Part shown: positions 51,027 through 59,983 of the stretch, in pieces
Layout: every line of letters begins with the position of its first letter
Position numbering within the stretch: the stretch's first letter is position 1
DNA from: Deltaproteobacteria bacterium
GTDB lineage: Bacteria > Desulfobacterota > Desulfomonilia > UBA1062
Length of the DNA stretch: 64,000 bases
Direction: 5' to 3'
NCBI GenBank assembly: GCA_018433775.1
Contig: JAHDQN010000019.1
Coordinates: 1-64,000 of the forward strand
Program-made: the position numbers and the translations under genes
The notes under the pieces: model-generated
Told to the model about the DNA's origin: nothing
Databases searched by the model: none
The model's input: the letters and a program-made list of their open reading frames with translations, nothing else

Positions 51027-51897
51027 TCTCCTGAGGGATGCCGATACCGGTGAAGATCCTCGGTTCTCCCAGAAGATAGAGGATTCCCGCGGTCAGGATC
51101 AGCAGGACATAGGACGAGACCTTCTTGAGTTTCGTCAGGAGAACCCTGCGCGCGATGGAAGAGTCTCTGATCTCTTTGGTTCCCTGGGGAAAGACCTCGA
51201 CGAGCCCGGTGTCGATAAGCCTGACAAGGGAGCTCAGGGCCTCGAAAGGCGGTTCCAGAGACTGCCGGACGATGCCTTCCACAGACTGCTTTTCGTCAAT
51301 GAGGTCGAACATGTGCATATCGACCGCGCCCAGGCGGTATTTCTTCACGATTTCCTCGGTGAGCGGCATGATGGTGACCGGGCAGTAGTCGACGGGCGGG
51401 ATTTTCTGCTTGATCATGGGCCACTCGTCGATGATCCTCAACGTATCCAGGATAACCCCCTCGCTGGGGATGTGGCAGGAGAGGGCGTTTTCCGTATCGA
51501 CCTCCCAGTCCTCGAACCGGTAGTTCCCTTCCTTCCACTGGAACACCTTAAGGAGAGTGGTCTTGATGACCACGTTGGATGCCCGGTCAAGGAAGGTCTG
51601 CTTGATTTTCCCCTGCTTGATGAGGATGTCGTGCCATTTATGGGAATTTTTCTTCTCGTTCTCCAGGGCTGTCCGGTAATCCTTTTCCGAGAGGAACCCT
51701 CCCTTGATGAGGATGTCGGCACGGGGGTCGATTTCCCACTGGTCCGACTTGATGCCCTGGATGACGCCGTTGTCGAAGGCAAGGGAGATCGTGGACTCTG
51801 GAGAGGTGAGGACCAGGGTCCCGGTCTTCATCTGCTGCGAGATGAGCTGGAAAATCTCGGTTACGCCGAAGCCTTTGAGGGTCCCGAGCAGCGACAT
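50908..51897 (-). CDS. DUF4388 (PATAN-like) protein with a membrane helix
   Basis: A 329-residue protein. The N-terminal DUF4388 domain (about 1-125) reads LLGTLKGFGVTEIFQLISQQMKTGTLVLTS and continues with AFDNGVIQGI. A middle helical part has RASNVVIKTTLLKVFQWKEGNYRFED. One membrane helix (SSYVLLILTAGILYLLG) near residue 275 and a charged tail end it. DUF4388 proteins occur in bacterial signalling and gliding-motility modules. The ATG at 51897 with GGAGT upstream is chosen. It is last of a four-gene module and converges with recJ, overlapping it by 119 bp. Confidence 0.85.
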   Translation of the reverse strand: MSLLGTLKGFGVTEIFQLISQQMKTGTLVLTSPESTISLAFDNGVIQGIKSDQWEIDPRADILIKGGFLSEKDYRTALENEKKNSHKWHDILIKQGKIKQTFLDRASNVVIKTTLLKVFQWKEGNYRFEDWEVDTENALSCHIPSEGVILDTLRIIDEWPMIKQKIPPVDYCPVTIMPLTEEIVKKYRLGAVDMHMFDLIDEKQSVEGIVRQSLEPPFEALSSLVRLIDTGLVEVFPQGTKEIRDSSIARRVLLTKLKKVSSYVLLILTAGILYLLGEPRIFTGIGIPQEITECIRTQQELAQDYARRGISLSGLDTGTDNRLSSSSRE

Positions 51898-51899
51898 GG

Positions 51900-53396
51900 C
51901 TACACTCCATACTTCAGGGGGGGCGACTTGTAGGATCTGAAGTACAACAGACCCAGCGCGAAGATGCCGGCGATTCTCATGAGACCGGTGATGTCGAATT
52001 CTGCGGGAATGAAGCAGGAGAGAACCCTGCCTCCGGTGACGACCAGAACAAGCCCTGCCGAGAACACGGTCAGCCTGAAGATTCCTTTGAAGATCTTGTT
52101 CGCGGCGATCGAACCCAACCCCGGAAGGATGAGCTCCAGCCTCTGCGTGCGTGCCGCGTTCTGTATCCGATACTGCTTGATCTCCTCGGCCTTGCAGGTC
52201 AGGATGGAGTTCATCTGCTTCTTTGCCTTGGTTTCCAGCCAGTGGCACTGGAGGCACATGGGATAGCCGGATCCGGATGTCTTTCCGGCGTAATAGAGAT
52301 TTCCGCACCGGTTGCAGCGCTTGGTGAACTTCTCTTCCGGAATGTGTCCGAGGAGAAAGAGGACAAGGAAAGTAACCAGGCTTATGTATATGGCCTTGTC
52401 CCTCTGGAACAGTCCGAGCACGCTGTTCCACATCGCGTCGGCAACCAGCGTCAGCTCGCCCGAGGGTTTCATCTGCCGTGCCAGCTGCCGCATGACGGGA
52501 ATGTGCTCGCTGATGTAGCTATAGTCACGGGCCTGTTCCTCCTGATCGAGGAAGAATCTCACTCGTGCGGGATCGATATCGCTTGCCCTCTGGATGGACT
52601 GCTCTGACTCGTACAGGTTGTATGTGGCCTGATGAAGCCTGCTGAGGTTATAGTGGTAGACCACGTTGTCCGGGTCCAGGGTGATGGCGTTCTGGAATGC
52701 CTTGACCGCCTCGTTGTCCCGATTCGTCTCGGTCAGAGCGATTCCGAGGTGGTTGTAGTACCGGCTGTTGTTCGGCTCCAGGTCAAGGGTCCGGCTCAAC
52801 AGGCTCACCGCTGCCTGGCGGTTGCCCTTTTTAATCTCGGTGAGTGCCTGGATGTTCATGGGCTCGGCATCCGCCGTGTTGCCATTGATCCAGGACGCCA
52901 GGACAATACTGTCCCCGGGTGTGCCAACCGCATGATCCAGGGAGAACATCTCCCGGTTCACGCCGGTCTGGGAATAGGTCATGAAACCTGCACCCATATG
53001 GGAGATCCAGCTCGACATGAATATCATGGAGATGAAAACAAAGGCGATTCGCCTCTCCATCACGTTCAGATAGCCCCAGAGCACAATGAACCACCAGAGA
53101 ACGAACCACAGTATTCCGGCATCGAAGAAAACGGGCACCATGGCGATCAGGACCACCCAGAGCTTGAGCCCGAAGGGGGGCAGATCGTTGTTCGTCCCGA
53201 TGCTCAGGTCGTTGAGCATATGGGGAATATACTTCGCCAGGAGACACACCCCGATAAGGAGGAATGTCAAAACAGTGGTGATGATGACGAAAAAGTAACT
53301 GTTGCCCAGAAATGCGGCTACGAAAGGCCAGTAGCCGATGAGCTCCCTGAGAGAGGAAACAGACTGAATATCGTTGAGAATCGCTGCCGCCGGCAC
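51900..53396 (-). CDS. Multi-pass membrane protein with TPR repeats and zinc ribbon
   Basis: A 498-residue protein. The N-terminal part has four or five membrane helices (about 24-140). TPR repeats follow (LDLEPNNSRYYNHLGIALTETNRDNEA, then TLDPDNVVYHYNLSRLHQATYN), probably periplasmic. A further helix leads to a zinc-ribbon motif (RCNRCGNLYY ... MCLQCHWLETK) and two more membrane helices near the end. I cannot assign a known family. GTG at 53396 overlaps no gene but is four bases from the GTPase stop; the DUF4388 start is two bases downstream, so the order is one message. Confidence 0.82.
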   Translation of the reverse strand: MPAAAILNDIQSVSSLRELIGYWPFVAAFLGNSYFFVIITTVLTFLLIGVCLLAKYIPHMLNDLSIGTNNDLPPFGLKLWVVLIAMVPVFFDAGILWFVLWWFIVLWGYLNVMERRIAFVFISMIFMSSWISHMGAGFMTYSQTGVNREMFSLDHAVGTPGDSIVLASWINGNTADAEPMNIQALTEIKKGNRQAAVSLLSRTLDLEPNNSRYYNHLGIALTETNRDNEAVKAFQNAITLDPDNVVYHYNLSRLHQATYNLYESEQSIQRASDIDPARVRFFLDQEEQARDYSYISEHIPVMRQLARQMKPSGELTLVADAMWNSVLGLFQRDKAIYISLVTFLVLFLLGHIPEEKFTKRCNRCGNLYYAGKTSGSGYPMCLQCHWLETKAKKQMNSILTCKAEEIKQYRIQNAARTQRLELILPGLGSIAANKIFKGIFRLTVFSAGLVLVVTGGRVLSCFIPAEFDITGLMRIAGIFALGLLYFRSYKSPPLKYGV

Positions 53397-53400
53397 ACCC

Positions 53401-54339
53401 TTATTCCTCTGGTATCAAGCTGTCTATCTTGATGGCCATTTCCATCGTATACGTCCTTGAATCTCCTTCTACCTTCAGATGCAGTGGAATGCTGATCGCG
53501 TTCACGGAGATGATTTTTGCATTTTCCGTGCCCACGATCTGGATCCTTCCGCCGGAGAATTCAGCTTCGCCGGAAAGGGCTGCTACGGTATCTTCCGGCA
53601 TGGGGATGTCCGGAGATGATGAAGGAAAATCCGGTTTTTTCGGGGGATCGTTCAAAGGGGGGCTAGGTGCTGCCGGCTGACCGCCGGCATGCGCGTTCTG
53701 CTCTACGGAAAATCTTTCAGTGCGTGCCTGCGGCTTTGGCTGCGGTTTTCCGCTCGTGCCCATCTCGATGTGTCTGAGCACCATCTTGGTGATCTTCGTG
53801 AGTGTCTGGAGCACGCCTTCTCCGGTGGTGGCGACCGCCTCGAAAGACGGATACCCGTCCTGGTTGAGGATCTGCTCCATCTCGGCTGCAGAAGTCACAT
53901 CCGGGAGGTCACGCTTGTTGTACTGGATCACCAGCGGCAGGGTCTTCATGCTCTTGCCGTAGTAGTTGAGATTCTCCTCCAGGTTCGCCAGGCTCTCGAT
54001 GTTCTCCTCCATCTTGTCCCGCTGTGAGTCGGCCACGAATACCAGACCGTCGACCCCGGTGAGCACCGCCCGGCGCGTCGAGTTGTAGTACACCTGGCCC
54101 GGCACGGTGTAGAAGTGGAGCCGGGTCTTGAACCCGCGGATGTTGGCGATCTCTATGGGGAGAAAGTCAAAGAACAGGGTGCGGTCGGCCTCGGTGGCCA
54201 GGGAAACCAGCTTGCCCTTCTGATCCGGTTTTATGCTGGCATATATCGATTGTATGTTCGTGGTCTTCCCGCAGAGGGAAGGGCCGTAGTATACGATTTT
54301 CGCTGATATTTCTTTTTTCGAATAATTGATGACAGCCAT
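53401..54339 (-). CDS. MglA-like small GTPase with C-terminal extension
   Basis: A 312-residue protein. The first 195 residues are a Ras-like GTPase of the MglA type: P-loop YYGPSLCGKTTNIQSIY, the switch-region HFYTVPGQVYYNSTRR (TVPGQ), VFVADSQRDKMEENIESL and NKRDLPD. MglA sets cell polarity and gliding in myxobacteria. The extension (about 196-312) has a proline-rich linker and a beta-rich region that I do not recognise. No MglB/roadblock gene is adjacent. GGAGGTTAAC precedes the ATG 54339. Neighbouring genes overlap or nearly touch. Confidence 0.92.
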   Translation of the reverse strand: MAVINYSKKEISAKIVYYGPSLCGKTTNIQSIYASIKPDQKGKLVSLATEADRTLFFDFLPIEIANIRGFKTRLHFYTVPGQVYYNSTRRAVLTGVDGLVFVADSQRDKMEENIESLANLEENLNYYGKSMKTLPLVIQYNKRDLPDVTSAAEMEQILNQDGYPSFEAVATTGEGVLQTLTKITKMVLRHIEMGTSGKPQPKPQARTERFSVEQNAHAGGQPAAPSPPLNDPPKKPDFPSSSPDIPMPEDTVAALSGEAEFSGGRIQIVGTENAKIISVNAISIPLHLKVEGDSRTYTMEMAIKIDSLIPEE

Positions 54340-54340
54340 G

Positions 54341-55363
54341 TTAACCTCCACCCGCCAGCCGTACGATCTCAACTTCCACGTCTTTGAAATCCTTATGCTC
54401 TTTCTGGATATCCCTGAATATGGACAAGGCGTTGGCGTTGTCCCCCATGGCCTTGTAGGTCTGGGCGATCTCGTAGAGAACCCCCACCTTCATGTTGTTG
54501 GAGGCCTCTTCCAGTTCGGCCCCCTGCTTCAGTGAGGTCAGGGATTCCTTGAACATGCCCTGTTCCCGGTAGGTAATCCCCAGCATGATGTAGGCGTCGA
54601 AGAGCTTTTCTCCCGTCGAGACCACCTTGTTGAACGATTCGATGGCGTCATCCAGAAGCCCGGTTTCCCGGTAGGCGAGTCCCATGTTGTAGAGGAACAG
54701 GGGATCGTCCTTGCCCTCCGTGGCCGCACTCTCCTGGATAGCCTTGAACACGCTGTCCACGCCGGTCTCGTCCACGAGATTCTCCGACGATGCATCGATA
54801 TTGAGATCCTGAATCTCCTTATCCAGCTCGTTGTTGAGATCATAGAAGTTCGTTGCCTGGACATCCGGTTGCGTGGAGAGCTTGGGAAGGGGGTCCATCA
54901 TGCCCTTTTCCCGGACATCGAAGGACTGTGCCTTCTTGTTGACGGTTGTGTGGGCGGGATCGAGCTCGGAGGCTTTCTGCATGTACAGGATCGCCGTATC
55001 GTTTTCCCCGTGCCGCTCCAAGATCTCGGAGAGTTTCACGTACTGGGTGGCGGCCTCCCGGGAAAACCCCTGTACCTTGTAGAGCTCGGCGAGCTTCTCG
55101 TGAGGTTTTTCCCAGCCCGGGTTGATCTTGATGGCCTGCTTGTACAGAGCGATGGCCTTGGGATAAAAGCCTTTGCTGCTATAGGTATCGCCCAGGCGGA
55201 CATAGATGTCCGATGCATCCTCGTGTCTGCCTGTCTTGAGATAGAGGTCCCCCAGTTTCTTGAGCAGCACCGGATCGTCGGGTCTCTTTTCCAGGGCAGA
55301 CTCGCAGGTCCGGATGTCCTTCGACTCCTTCTTCTTGCCAAAGAGGTTGTCGAACAGGCTCAT
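54341..55363 (-). CDS. TPR-repeat protein (first gene of the MglA module)
   Basis: A 340-residue cytosolic protein of about seven tetratricopeptide repeats: PDDPVLLKKLGDLYLKTGRHEDA, YVRLGDTYSSKGFYPKAI, PHEKLAELYKVQGFSREA and, after an acidic linker (DLNNELDKEIQDL), NMGLAYRETGLLDDA and MLGITYREQGMFKES. The short leader SLFDNLFGKKK is basic. It is one base from the GTPase gene, so it likely binds the GTPase or membrane partner. AAAGG lies upstream of the ATG. A divergent gene is 213 bp away. Confidence 0.87.
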   Translation of the reverse strand: MSLFDNLFGKKKESKDIRTCESALEKRPDDPVLLKKLGDLYLKTGRHEDASDIYVRLGDTYSSKGFYPKAIALYKQAIKINPGWEKPHEKLAELYKVQGFSREAATQYVKLSEILERHGENDTAILYMQKASELDPAHTTVNKKAQSFDVREKGMMDPLPKLSTQPDVQATNFYDLNNELDKEIQDLNIDASSENLVDETGVDSVFKAIQESAATEGKDDPLFLYNMGLAYRETGLLDDAIESFNKVVSTGEKLFDAYIMLGITYREQGMFKESLTSLKQGAELEEASNNMKVGVLYEIAQTYKAMGDNANALSIFRDIQKEHKDFKDVEVEIVRLAGGG

Positions 55364-55509
55364 GGAATGATACCTTTCATTATAGGATTCTTCCCCTTTC
55401 CGCTCCCCATCACTCGTTTGATATAAGGATCATCGGTGCACCGATTTCCAAACTTTAACGCTAAACCGCAAGAAAGTAATGGCAGAACCGGCCGTGCATA
55501 TTTCATGCC

Positions 55510-55538
55510 TTGACATTATCGATGAGACTTGATCATGT
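55510..55538 (+). promoter_or_regulatory. Candidate promoter of the Cys-rich protein gene
   Basis: TTGACA at 55510-55515, with a weak -10 (TCATGT, or CATGTA one base on) at 17-18 bases. The start codon is 38 bp downstream. Confidence 0.35.
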
Positions 55539-55576
55539 AAGGTGGCGAGCAGAACAACACCGGAGGGGGGAAACTG

Positions 55577-55927
55577 ATGGAGTATGTTCATCCGGCCCTG
55601 AACGAAGACATAAACGCGATTGCAGGGCACTATACCCTTATCAGCGAGGAGATCCTGCCCCATGAAAACGGGGGAATCCTCTACTTTGTCGGGTATGCCC
55701 ATATGGACACCTCATGCTGCGGGCTGAAAGGGTGCGGATATGCCATCGTGGCAGGTCATGCCGTGGCCCTCTGCTCGGCAAGGACCACGGACGGACGGTC
55801 TGTTTCACAGGTTGTACCGGTCGAGGAAGGACTCCATCAGGAGGTGTCCCGGATGATCAGGGAAAAGCACGGGGTCTCCCAGGTGCATTTCGTGCTCGCA
55901 TCCGGCGGGAAGCGGGTGGTGTATTGA
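55577..55927 (+). CDS. Small Cys-containing protein of unknown function
   Basis: A 116-residue protein, not recognised. Its notable stretch is MDTSCCGLKGCGYAIVAG, with three clustered cysteines and a glycine-rich turn that could bind a metal or iron-sulphur cluster. The rest is mixed alpha/beta with YFVGYAH before it. CCGGAGGGGGG lies before the ATG. It precedes the peptide-ABC ATPase gene by nine bp, so the two are probably one operon. Confidence 0.78.
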   Translation: MEYVHPALNEDINAIAGHYTLISEEILPHENGGILYFVGYAHMDTSCCGLKGCGYAIVAGHAVALCSARTTDGRSVSQVVPVEEGLHQEVSRMIREKHGVSQVHFVLASGGKRVVY

Positions 55928-55936
55928 GAATCCGGG

Positions 55937-57079
55937 ATGCGCGCCATGGTGGTGTGCGTGGAAAAAACCGCACGCGATCCGGAGAGGGAAGGAAAAGAGG
56001 AACGATCATCAGTGGTGGATACGGATCTGATTGATAGAAAGGCAACCGGGCAGGCGGCGGGCGATCTCCGGCACACCCGCGAGCCGGATGATCGGGATGT
56101 GCTCGTGGATATCCAGGACCTGTGCACGTATTTCTATACCCCTGAGGGCGTGGTCCATGCCTTGGGCGGCGTAGACCTGCGGATCGGGAGGGGACGGACC
56201 CTCGGCCTCGTCGGTGAGTCCGGGTGCGGGAAGACGGTCCTCGCACTGACCATTCTCCGGCTCATCCCCGAGCCGCCGGGGAAGATCGTGAGGGGAAAGG
56301 TCCTGTTCGAGGGCACGGATCTCCTGACCCTCGATCAGGCAGCGATCAGAGAGATCCGGGGCAACAAGATCTCCATGATCTTCCAGGAGCCCATGACCTC
56401 GCTGAACCCCGTATTCACCATCGGGTTTCAGATCGAAGAGGTCCTCATGCTCCATCAGTCCCGCCGCGCCCCCACCAGAAAACAGGCCCGCGAACTGGCA
56501 GCGGAGCTGCTGGACATGGTGGGCATCCCGTGTCCGGACAGGCGCATCGACGACTACCCCCACCAGCTCAGCGGAGGCATGTGCCAGCGGGTCATGATCG
56601 CCATGGCCCTTGCCTGCAGGCCGTCTCTCATGATCGCGGACGAGCCCACCACCGCGCTCGACGTCACCACCCAGGCCCAGATACTCTCGCTCATGGGAGA
56701 GCTCAAGGAGGAATTGAACACCTCCATCCTGCTGGTGACCCATGACCTCGGGGTGGTGGCCCAGTCGTGCGAGGACGTGGCCGTGATGTACACCGGGAAT
56801 GTGGTCGAGCATGCCGGCGTGGAGGACATCTTCTCCCGGCCCCTGCACCCCTACACCCGGGGCCTGATGAGGTCCATCCCCACGGTGGAGGCCCGCAGGA
56901 GGGGCGAGCAGCTCCACGCGATACCCGGTAATGTTCCGACCTTGCGCGACATGCCGAAGGGGTGCACCTTCCACAACCGGTGCGACGAGGTGATGGACAT
57001 CTGCAGGAGTGAGCGGCCGCCGATGTTCCGGCCTCATCCGGATCACTGCGTGCGCTGCTGGAGGTATGCGAACGGATGA
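55937..57079 (+). CDS. Peptide/nickel ABC transporter ATP-binding protein (OppD/DppD type)
   Basis: A 380-residue ATPase of dipeptide/oligopeptide importers. Walker A is [12 protein letters not shown]; the signature is [16 protein letters not shown]; Walker B is [13 protein letters not shown]; the H-loop is VTHDLGVV. The C-terminal oligopeptide-binding region has [17 protein letters not shown], an iron-sulphur-like cysteine set typical of DppD/OppD. The start is uncertain (55937, or GTG 56014 nearer the fold). It overlaps the next ATPase by four bases. No permease or solute-binding gene is in the window. Confidence 0.92.
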   Translation: MRAMVVCVEKTARDPEREGKEERSSVVDTDLIDRKATGQAAGDLRHTREPDDRDVLVDIQDLCTYFYTPEGVVHALGGVDLRIGRGRTLGLVGESGCGKTVLALTILRLIPEPPGKIVRGKVLFEGTDLLTLDQAAIREIRGNKISMIFQEPMTSLNPVFTIGFQIEEVLMLHQSRRAPTRKQARELAAELLDMVGIPCPDRRIDDYPHQLSGGMCQRVMIAMALACRPSLMIADEPTTALDVTTQAQILSLMGELKEELNTSILLVTHDLGVVAQSCEDVAVMYTGNVVEHAGVEDIFSRPLHPYTRGLMRSIPTVEARRRGEQLHAIPGNVPTLRDMPKGCTFHNRCDEVMDICRSERPPMFRPHPDHCVRCWRYANG

Positions 57080-58059
57080 AGCCGATCCTCGAGATACGCG
57101 AATTGAAAAAGACCTTTCCCATCACCTCGGGGGTGTTCAGGAAATCGGCCGGGGTGGTGACCGCGGTCGACGGCGTCGATCTGGACATCCGCCCCAACGA
57201 GACGCTCGGTCTGGTGGGAGAATCCGGGTGCGGTAAGACGACCCTGTCGAAGATGATACTGGCCCTGGAAGAGCCCGACTCCGGAAGCATCCGCTTCGAG
57301 GAGGTCGATGTGGTGCGCGCCTGGAGGAGCTCGCTCTCTCAGGTCAGGAGGGGCATCCAGGTGGTCTTTCAGGACCCTTTCGGATCGCTCAATCCCCGGA
57401 GAAAGATCGGGTCCATCATCGAGGAGCCCATGATCATACACCATGAAGGGTCGAGGGCGCAGAGAGCGAAGCGCGTGCGCGAGCTCCTTGAGATGGTGGG
57501 CCTCCATGAGGACATCCTCCCGCGATACCCGCACGAGTTCTCCGGAGGGCAGAGACAGCGGATATGCATCGCCAGGGCCCTGGCCGTCAACCCCCGGCTC
57601 CTCATCTGCGACGAGCCCGTATCGGCCCTCGACGTCTCCATCCAGGCCCAGGTGATCAATCTTCTGGTGGACCTCCAGAAGGAGCTGAAGCTCTCGTATC
57701 TCTTCATCTCGCACAATCTCTCGGTGGTGGGCTATATCTCCCACCGGGTCGCGGTCATGTACAAGGGCAGGATCGTGGAGCTCGCCGATGCATCGGCGCT
57801 CTTTGAAAACCCGCTCCATCCCTACACCGGCTGCCTCATGGACGCGGTGCCCGAGGCACGGCCGAAGAAGGGCCTGAATCTCAGGTCGCCGAGGAGGGGC
57901 AGCTGCGAGCAGGACTCTCCGGAGTTTTCCTCAGCAGGGTGTGCCTACCGCGCCTGGTGCCCCAAGGCCGGAGGGATATGCGCAACAGAGCCCCCCGTGC
58001 TCGAGGAAAAAGGGAAGGATCATTTCGTTGCGTGCCATCTGGCTTCCTCGCAAAGCTGA
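57076..58059 (+). CDS. Peptide/nickel ABC transporter ATP-binding protein (OppF/DppF type)
   Basis: A 327-residue partner ATPase. Walker A is [16 protein letters not shown]; the signature is FSGGQRQRICIARAL; Walker B LLICDEPVSALD; H-loop ISHNLSVV. The C-terminal part has GCAYRAWCPKAGGIC, as in DppF. ATG overlaps the OppD-type stop (ATGA). The pair would power a binding-protein-dependent importer of peptides, nickel or a similar ligand; the rest of the system lies elsewhere. Confidence 0.92.
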   Translation: MKPILEIRELKKTFPITSGVFRKSAGVVTAVDGVDLDIRPNETLGLVGESGCGKTTLSKMILALEEPDSGSIRFEEVDVVRAWRSSLSQVRRGIQVVFQDPFGSLNPRRKIGSIIEEPMIIHHEGSRAQRAKRVRELLEMVGLHEDILPRYPHEFSGGQRQRICIARALAVNPRLLICDEPVSALDVSIQAQVINLLVDLQKELKLSYLFISHNLSVVGYISHRVAVMYKGRIVELADASALFENPLHPYTGCLMDAVPEARPKKGLNLRSPRRGSCEQDSPEFSSAGCAYRAWCPKAGGICATEPPVLEEKGKDHFVACHLASSQS

Positions 58060-58145
58060 ATCGGGTGGGCCCGGCAAGAGAATACGAGAGCCTGAACCGC
58101 TGTCCGTGCAAGGAATGATTCCGTGTTGTGGAGCAGACAAAGGGC

Positions 58146-58174
58146 TTGACATATGGAAGAAGCATAGCTAATAA
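58146..58174 (+). promoter_or_regulatory. Sigma70 promoter of rpsT
   Basis: TTGACA at 58146-58151 and TAATAA at 58169-58174, spacing 17: the best promoter in the window. It is followed by a 42-base leader to the rpsT ATG. Confidence 0.75.
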
Positions 58175-58216
58175 GAATCACCTCGGGTTTTTGAGAAAAA
58201 GGAGGAACAGTAAGGA

Positions 58217-58483
58217 ATGGCCAATCATGCTTCAGCCCTGAAAAGGGTGAGACAGAACAGAAAGAGAAGACTGAGAAACAAGAGCTATAAATCCACCATC
58301 AGCACGACGGTGAAAAAGGCGTTTATTTCCCTGGATGAGAAAAACACCGAGGGAGCGCAGAAATATTTCAAAGAAGCGGTTGCACGTCTGGACAGCGCCG
58401 TGAACAAGGGCATCCTTCACCGGAATGCCGCATCGCGGAAGGTCTCCCGGCTTACCAGGAAATTCAATTCCCAGGCCTCTTAA
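58217..58483 (+). CDS. rpsT: 30S ribosomal protein S20
   Basis: An 88-residue ribosomal protein: MANHASALKRVRQNRKRRLR start, KSTISTTVKKAF, and HRNAASRKVSRLTRKF end are all characteristic. AAAAAGGAGGAAC lies upstream. S20 binds 16S rRNA. It is monocistronic and convergent with holA. Confidence 0.97.
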   Translation: MANHASALKRVRQNRKRRLRNKSYKSTISTTVKKAFISLDEKNTEGAQKYFKEAVARLDSAVNKGILHRNAASRKVSRLTRKFNSQAS

Positions 58484-58550
58484 AAACAGCCCTGCTTCCC
58501 TTCCCGGCCATGGTCCCTTAAAAAAGATCGCGTTCTTTACAGAAAAGGGA

Positions 58551-59510
58551 TCATGCCGGAAATATAACCTCCAGTAACGCCTCTTGAATAGCCGAGTACG
58601 GATACATCGTCCGTCCGGACTTGATCCCGTGTTCCACCCTGCGTACCGCCGAGAGCAGACCGATAAGCTCATGCGCGTTCCAGAGCGATCGGCGGCCCAG
58701 TATCTTCTTTTCCACAAAGGGATGCACCCCGGCCCGGCTGTTCTTCCCGCAGCAGAGCACCTGATAGTGCTGGGAGATCTGGTTCTCGATCCGGGTAATC
58801 ACCTCGAGCTCGTTGATCCCGGTGTGCTCGATCTCGTGGAGCCTCACGAGAACATCCTTTTTCTTGTCGAAGAGGGAGTCCATGAAGGCGAAGACCGGCG
58901 GATCGTGGGATTCCATGACCAGGTACTCGACGTCCTTGATCGTAACGGACGGATTGTTTCCAACGTGGAGGCTGAGCTTCTCGATCTCGGATGCGATGAA
59001 CCAGATATTGCCCGCGGTTATCTCCGCGAGCAGGTACACCGCGTCACGGTCCATGCTCTTTCCGTACATCCTGACCCTGCCGGCTATCCAGTCGTGAAGG
59101 TCCCGGCCCTTGAGGCTGCTGAAGCGAAGCATCTCCAGGCCTGCGGGGAGTCCCTTCATGTGTTTTTTCTCCTCGCGCTCCGCCACCCCCTCCATGGTGA
59201 GGATCAGGGTGGTGAAGCCGCACGGACGCTGAACATAGGCCAGGATCTTCTCCTTTTCCTTCTGTACCATCTTGTGGAAGTTTCTGATGACGATGAGCCG
59301 CCTGTCGGTGAAAAACGGCATGGTGTTGCAGAGCTCCACGACCTCCTCGACACGCTGGATTTCCTGGGCCTGGTACCACGAGCTGTTCATGGACGCGTCT
59401 TCGCCCAGCAGCGCCTTGGCCGCGGTAAGCTGCTCCTCGATGAGGAACACCTCCTCGCCCGTGAGCAGGTAGACATCCTTCAAGGGGGGGTGAATCTGCG
59501 GTATCCTCAT
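58551..59510 (-). CDS. holA: DNA polymerase III subunit delta
   Basis: A 319-residue clamp-loader subunit that opens the beta clamp. The start YLLTGEEVFLIEEQ is typical; MPFFTDRRLIVIRN, the domain-II segment and the C-terminal helical collar (SLWNAHELIGLLSAVRRVEHGIKSG) support this. The ATPase motifs are degenerate, as normal for delta. It overlaps lptE by four bases (ATGA). Together with lptE and leuS it forms the conserved leuS-lptE-holA order. Confidence 0.92.
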   Translation of the reverse strand: MRIPQIHPPLKDVYLLTGEEVFLIEEQLTAAKALLGEDASMNSSWYQAQEIQRVEEVVELCNTMPFFTDRRLIVIRNFHKMVQKEKEKILAYVQRPCGFTTLILTMEGVAEREEKKHMKGLPAGLEMLRFSSLKGRDLHDWIAGRVRMYGKSMDRDAVYLLAEITAGNIWFIASEIEKLSLHVGNNPSVTIKDVEYLVMESHDPPVFAFMDSLFDKKKDVLVRLHEIEHTGINELEVITRIENQISQHYQVLCCGKNSRAGVHPFVEKKILGRRSLWNAHELIGLLSAVRRVEHGIKSGRTMYPYSAIQEALLEVIFPA

Positions 59511-59983
59511 AGGGCAACGGCCGCCAGGGCCCGCGCTATCTGGAGGGACACCCTCCTGCTCGCCTCCTCGAGCCCGTCCTCTTCAGCACCCCTTTCGGGG
59601 TAGGTCCCCTGATCGGAAAAACCCATGGTCCAGACTTCTTTTCCCTGGGCGTCCAGGACGCGGGCGGCCACGTGGATGGTCAGCCGGTACCGGTCGTCGG
59701 ACGACAGCGACGGGGACGTTATGGCCTGGCTCGAATAGGAGGTGAGGGTGCAGTGCAGGATGTACTCCCCGCTTTCCGGGGCGAGCATGCCCATGGAGGA
59801 GAGCGTCCGTTCGAGCTCGGTATCCAGGGTCATCCCCGCCTCGATGAGGGTGGTCCTATTTGTGCTCGGGCGCAGGACGAAATCCTGCGATCCGCCCGCC
59901 CCTCCGTCGAGGACGAACGAGTAGCTGCAGGCGGCGAGGCTAACGGAGAGGAGCAATAATGTTAATAATCTTATTCGGGACAT
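59507..59983 (-). CDS. lptE: LPS-assembly lipoprotein LptE
   Basis: A 158-residue outer-membrane lipoprotein that plugs LptD in lipopolysaccharide transport. The lipobox SLAAC gives Cys19. The mature sequence has [21 protein letters not shown], then [15 protein letters not shown] and a long C-terminal helix, typical of LptE. The position between leuS and holA is the conserved one. ATG 59983 overlaps the end of leuS by 44 bp; ATG 60010 is an alternative. Its presence implies a Gram-negative outer membrane with LPS. Confidence 0.88.
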   Translation of the reverse strand: MSRIRLLTLLLLSVSLAACSYSFVLDGGAGGSQDFVLRPSTNRTTLIEAGMTLDTELERTLSSMGMLAPESGEYILHCTLTSYSSQAITSPSLSSDDRYRLTIHVAARVLDAQGKEVWTMGFSDQGTYPERGAEEDGLEEASRRVSLQIARALAAVAL

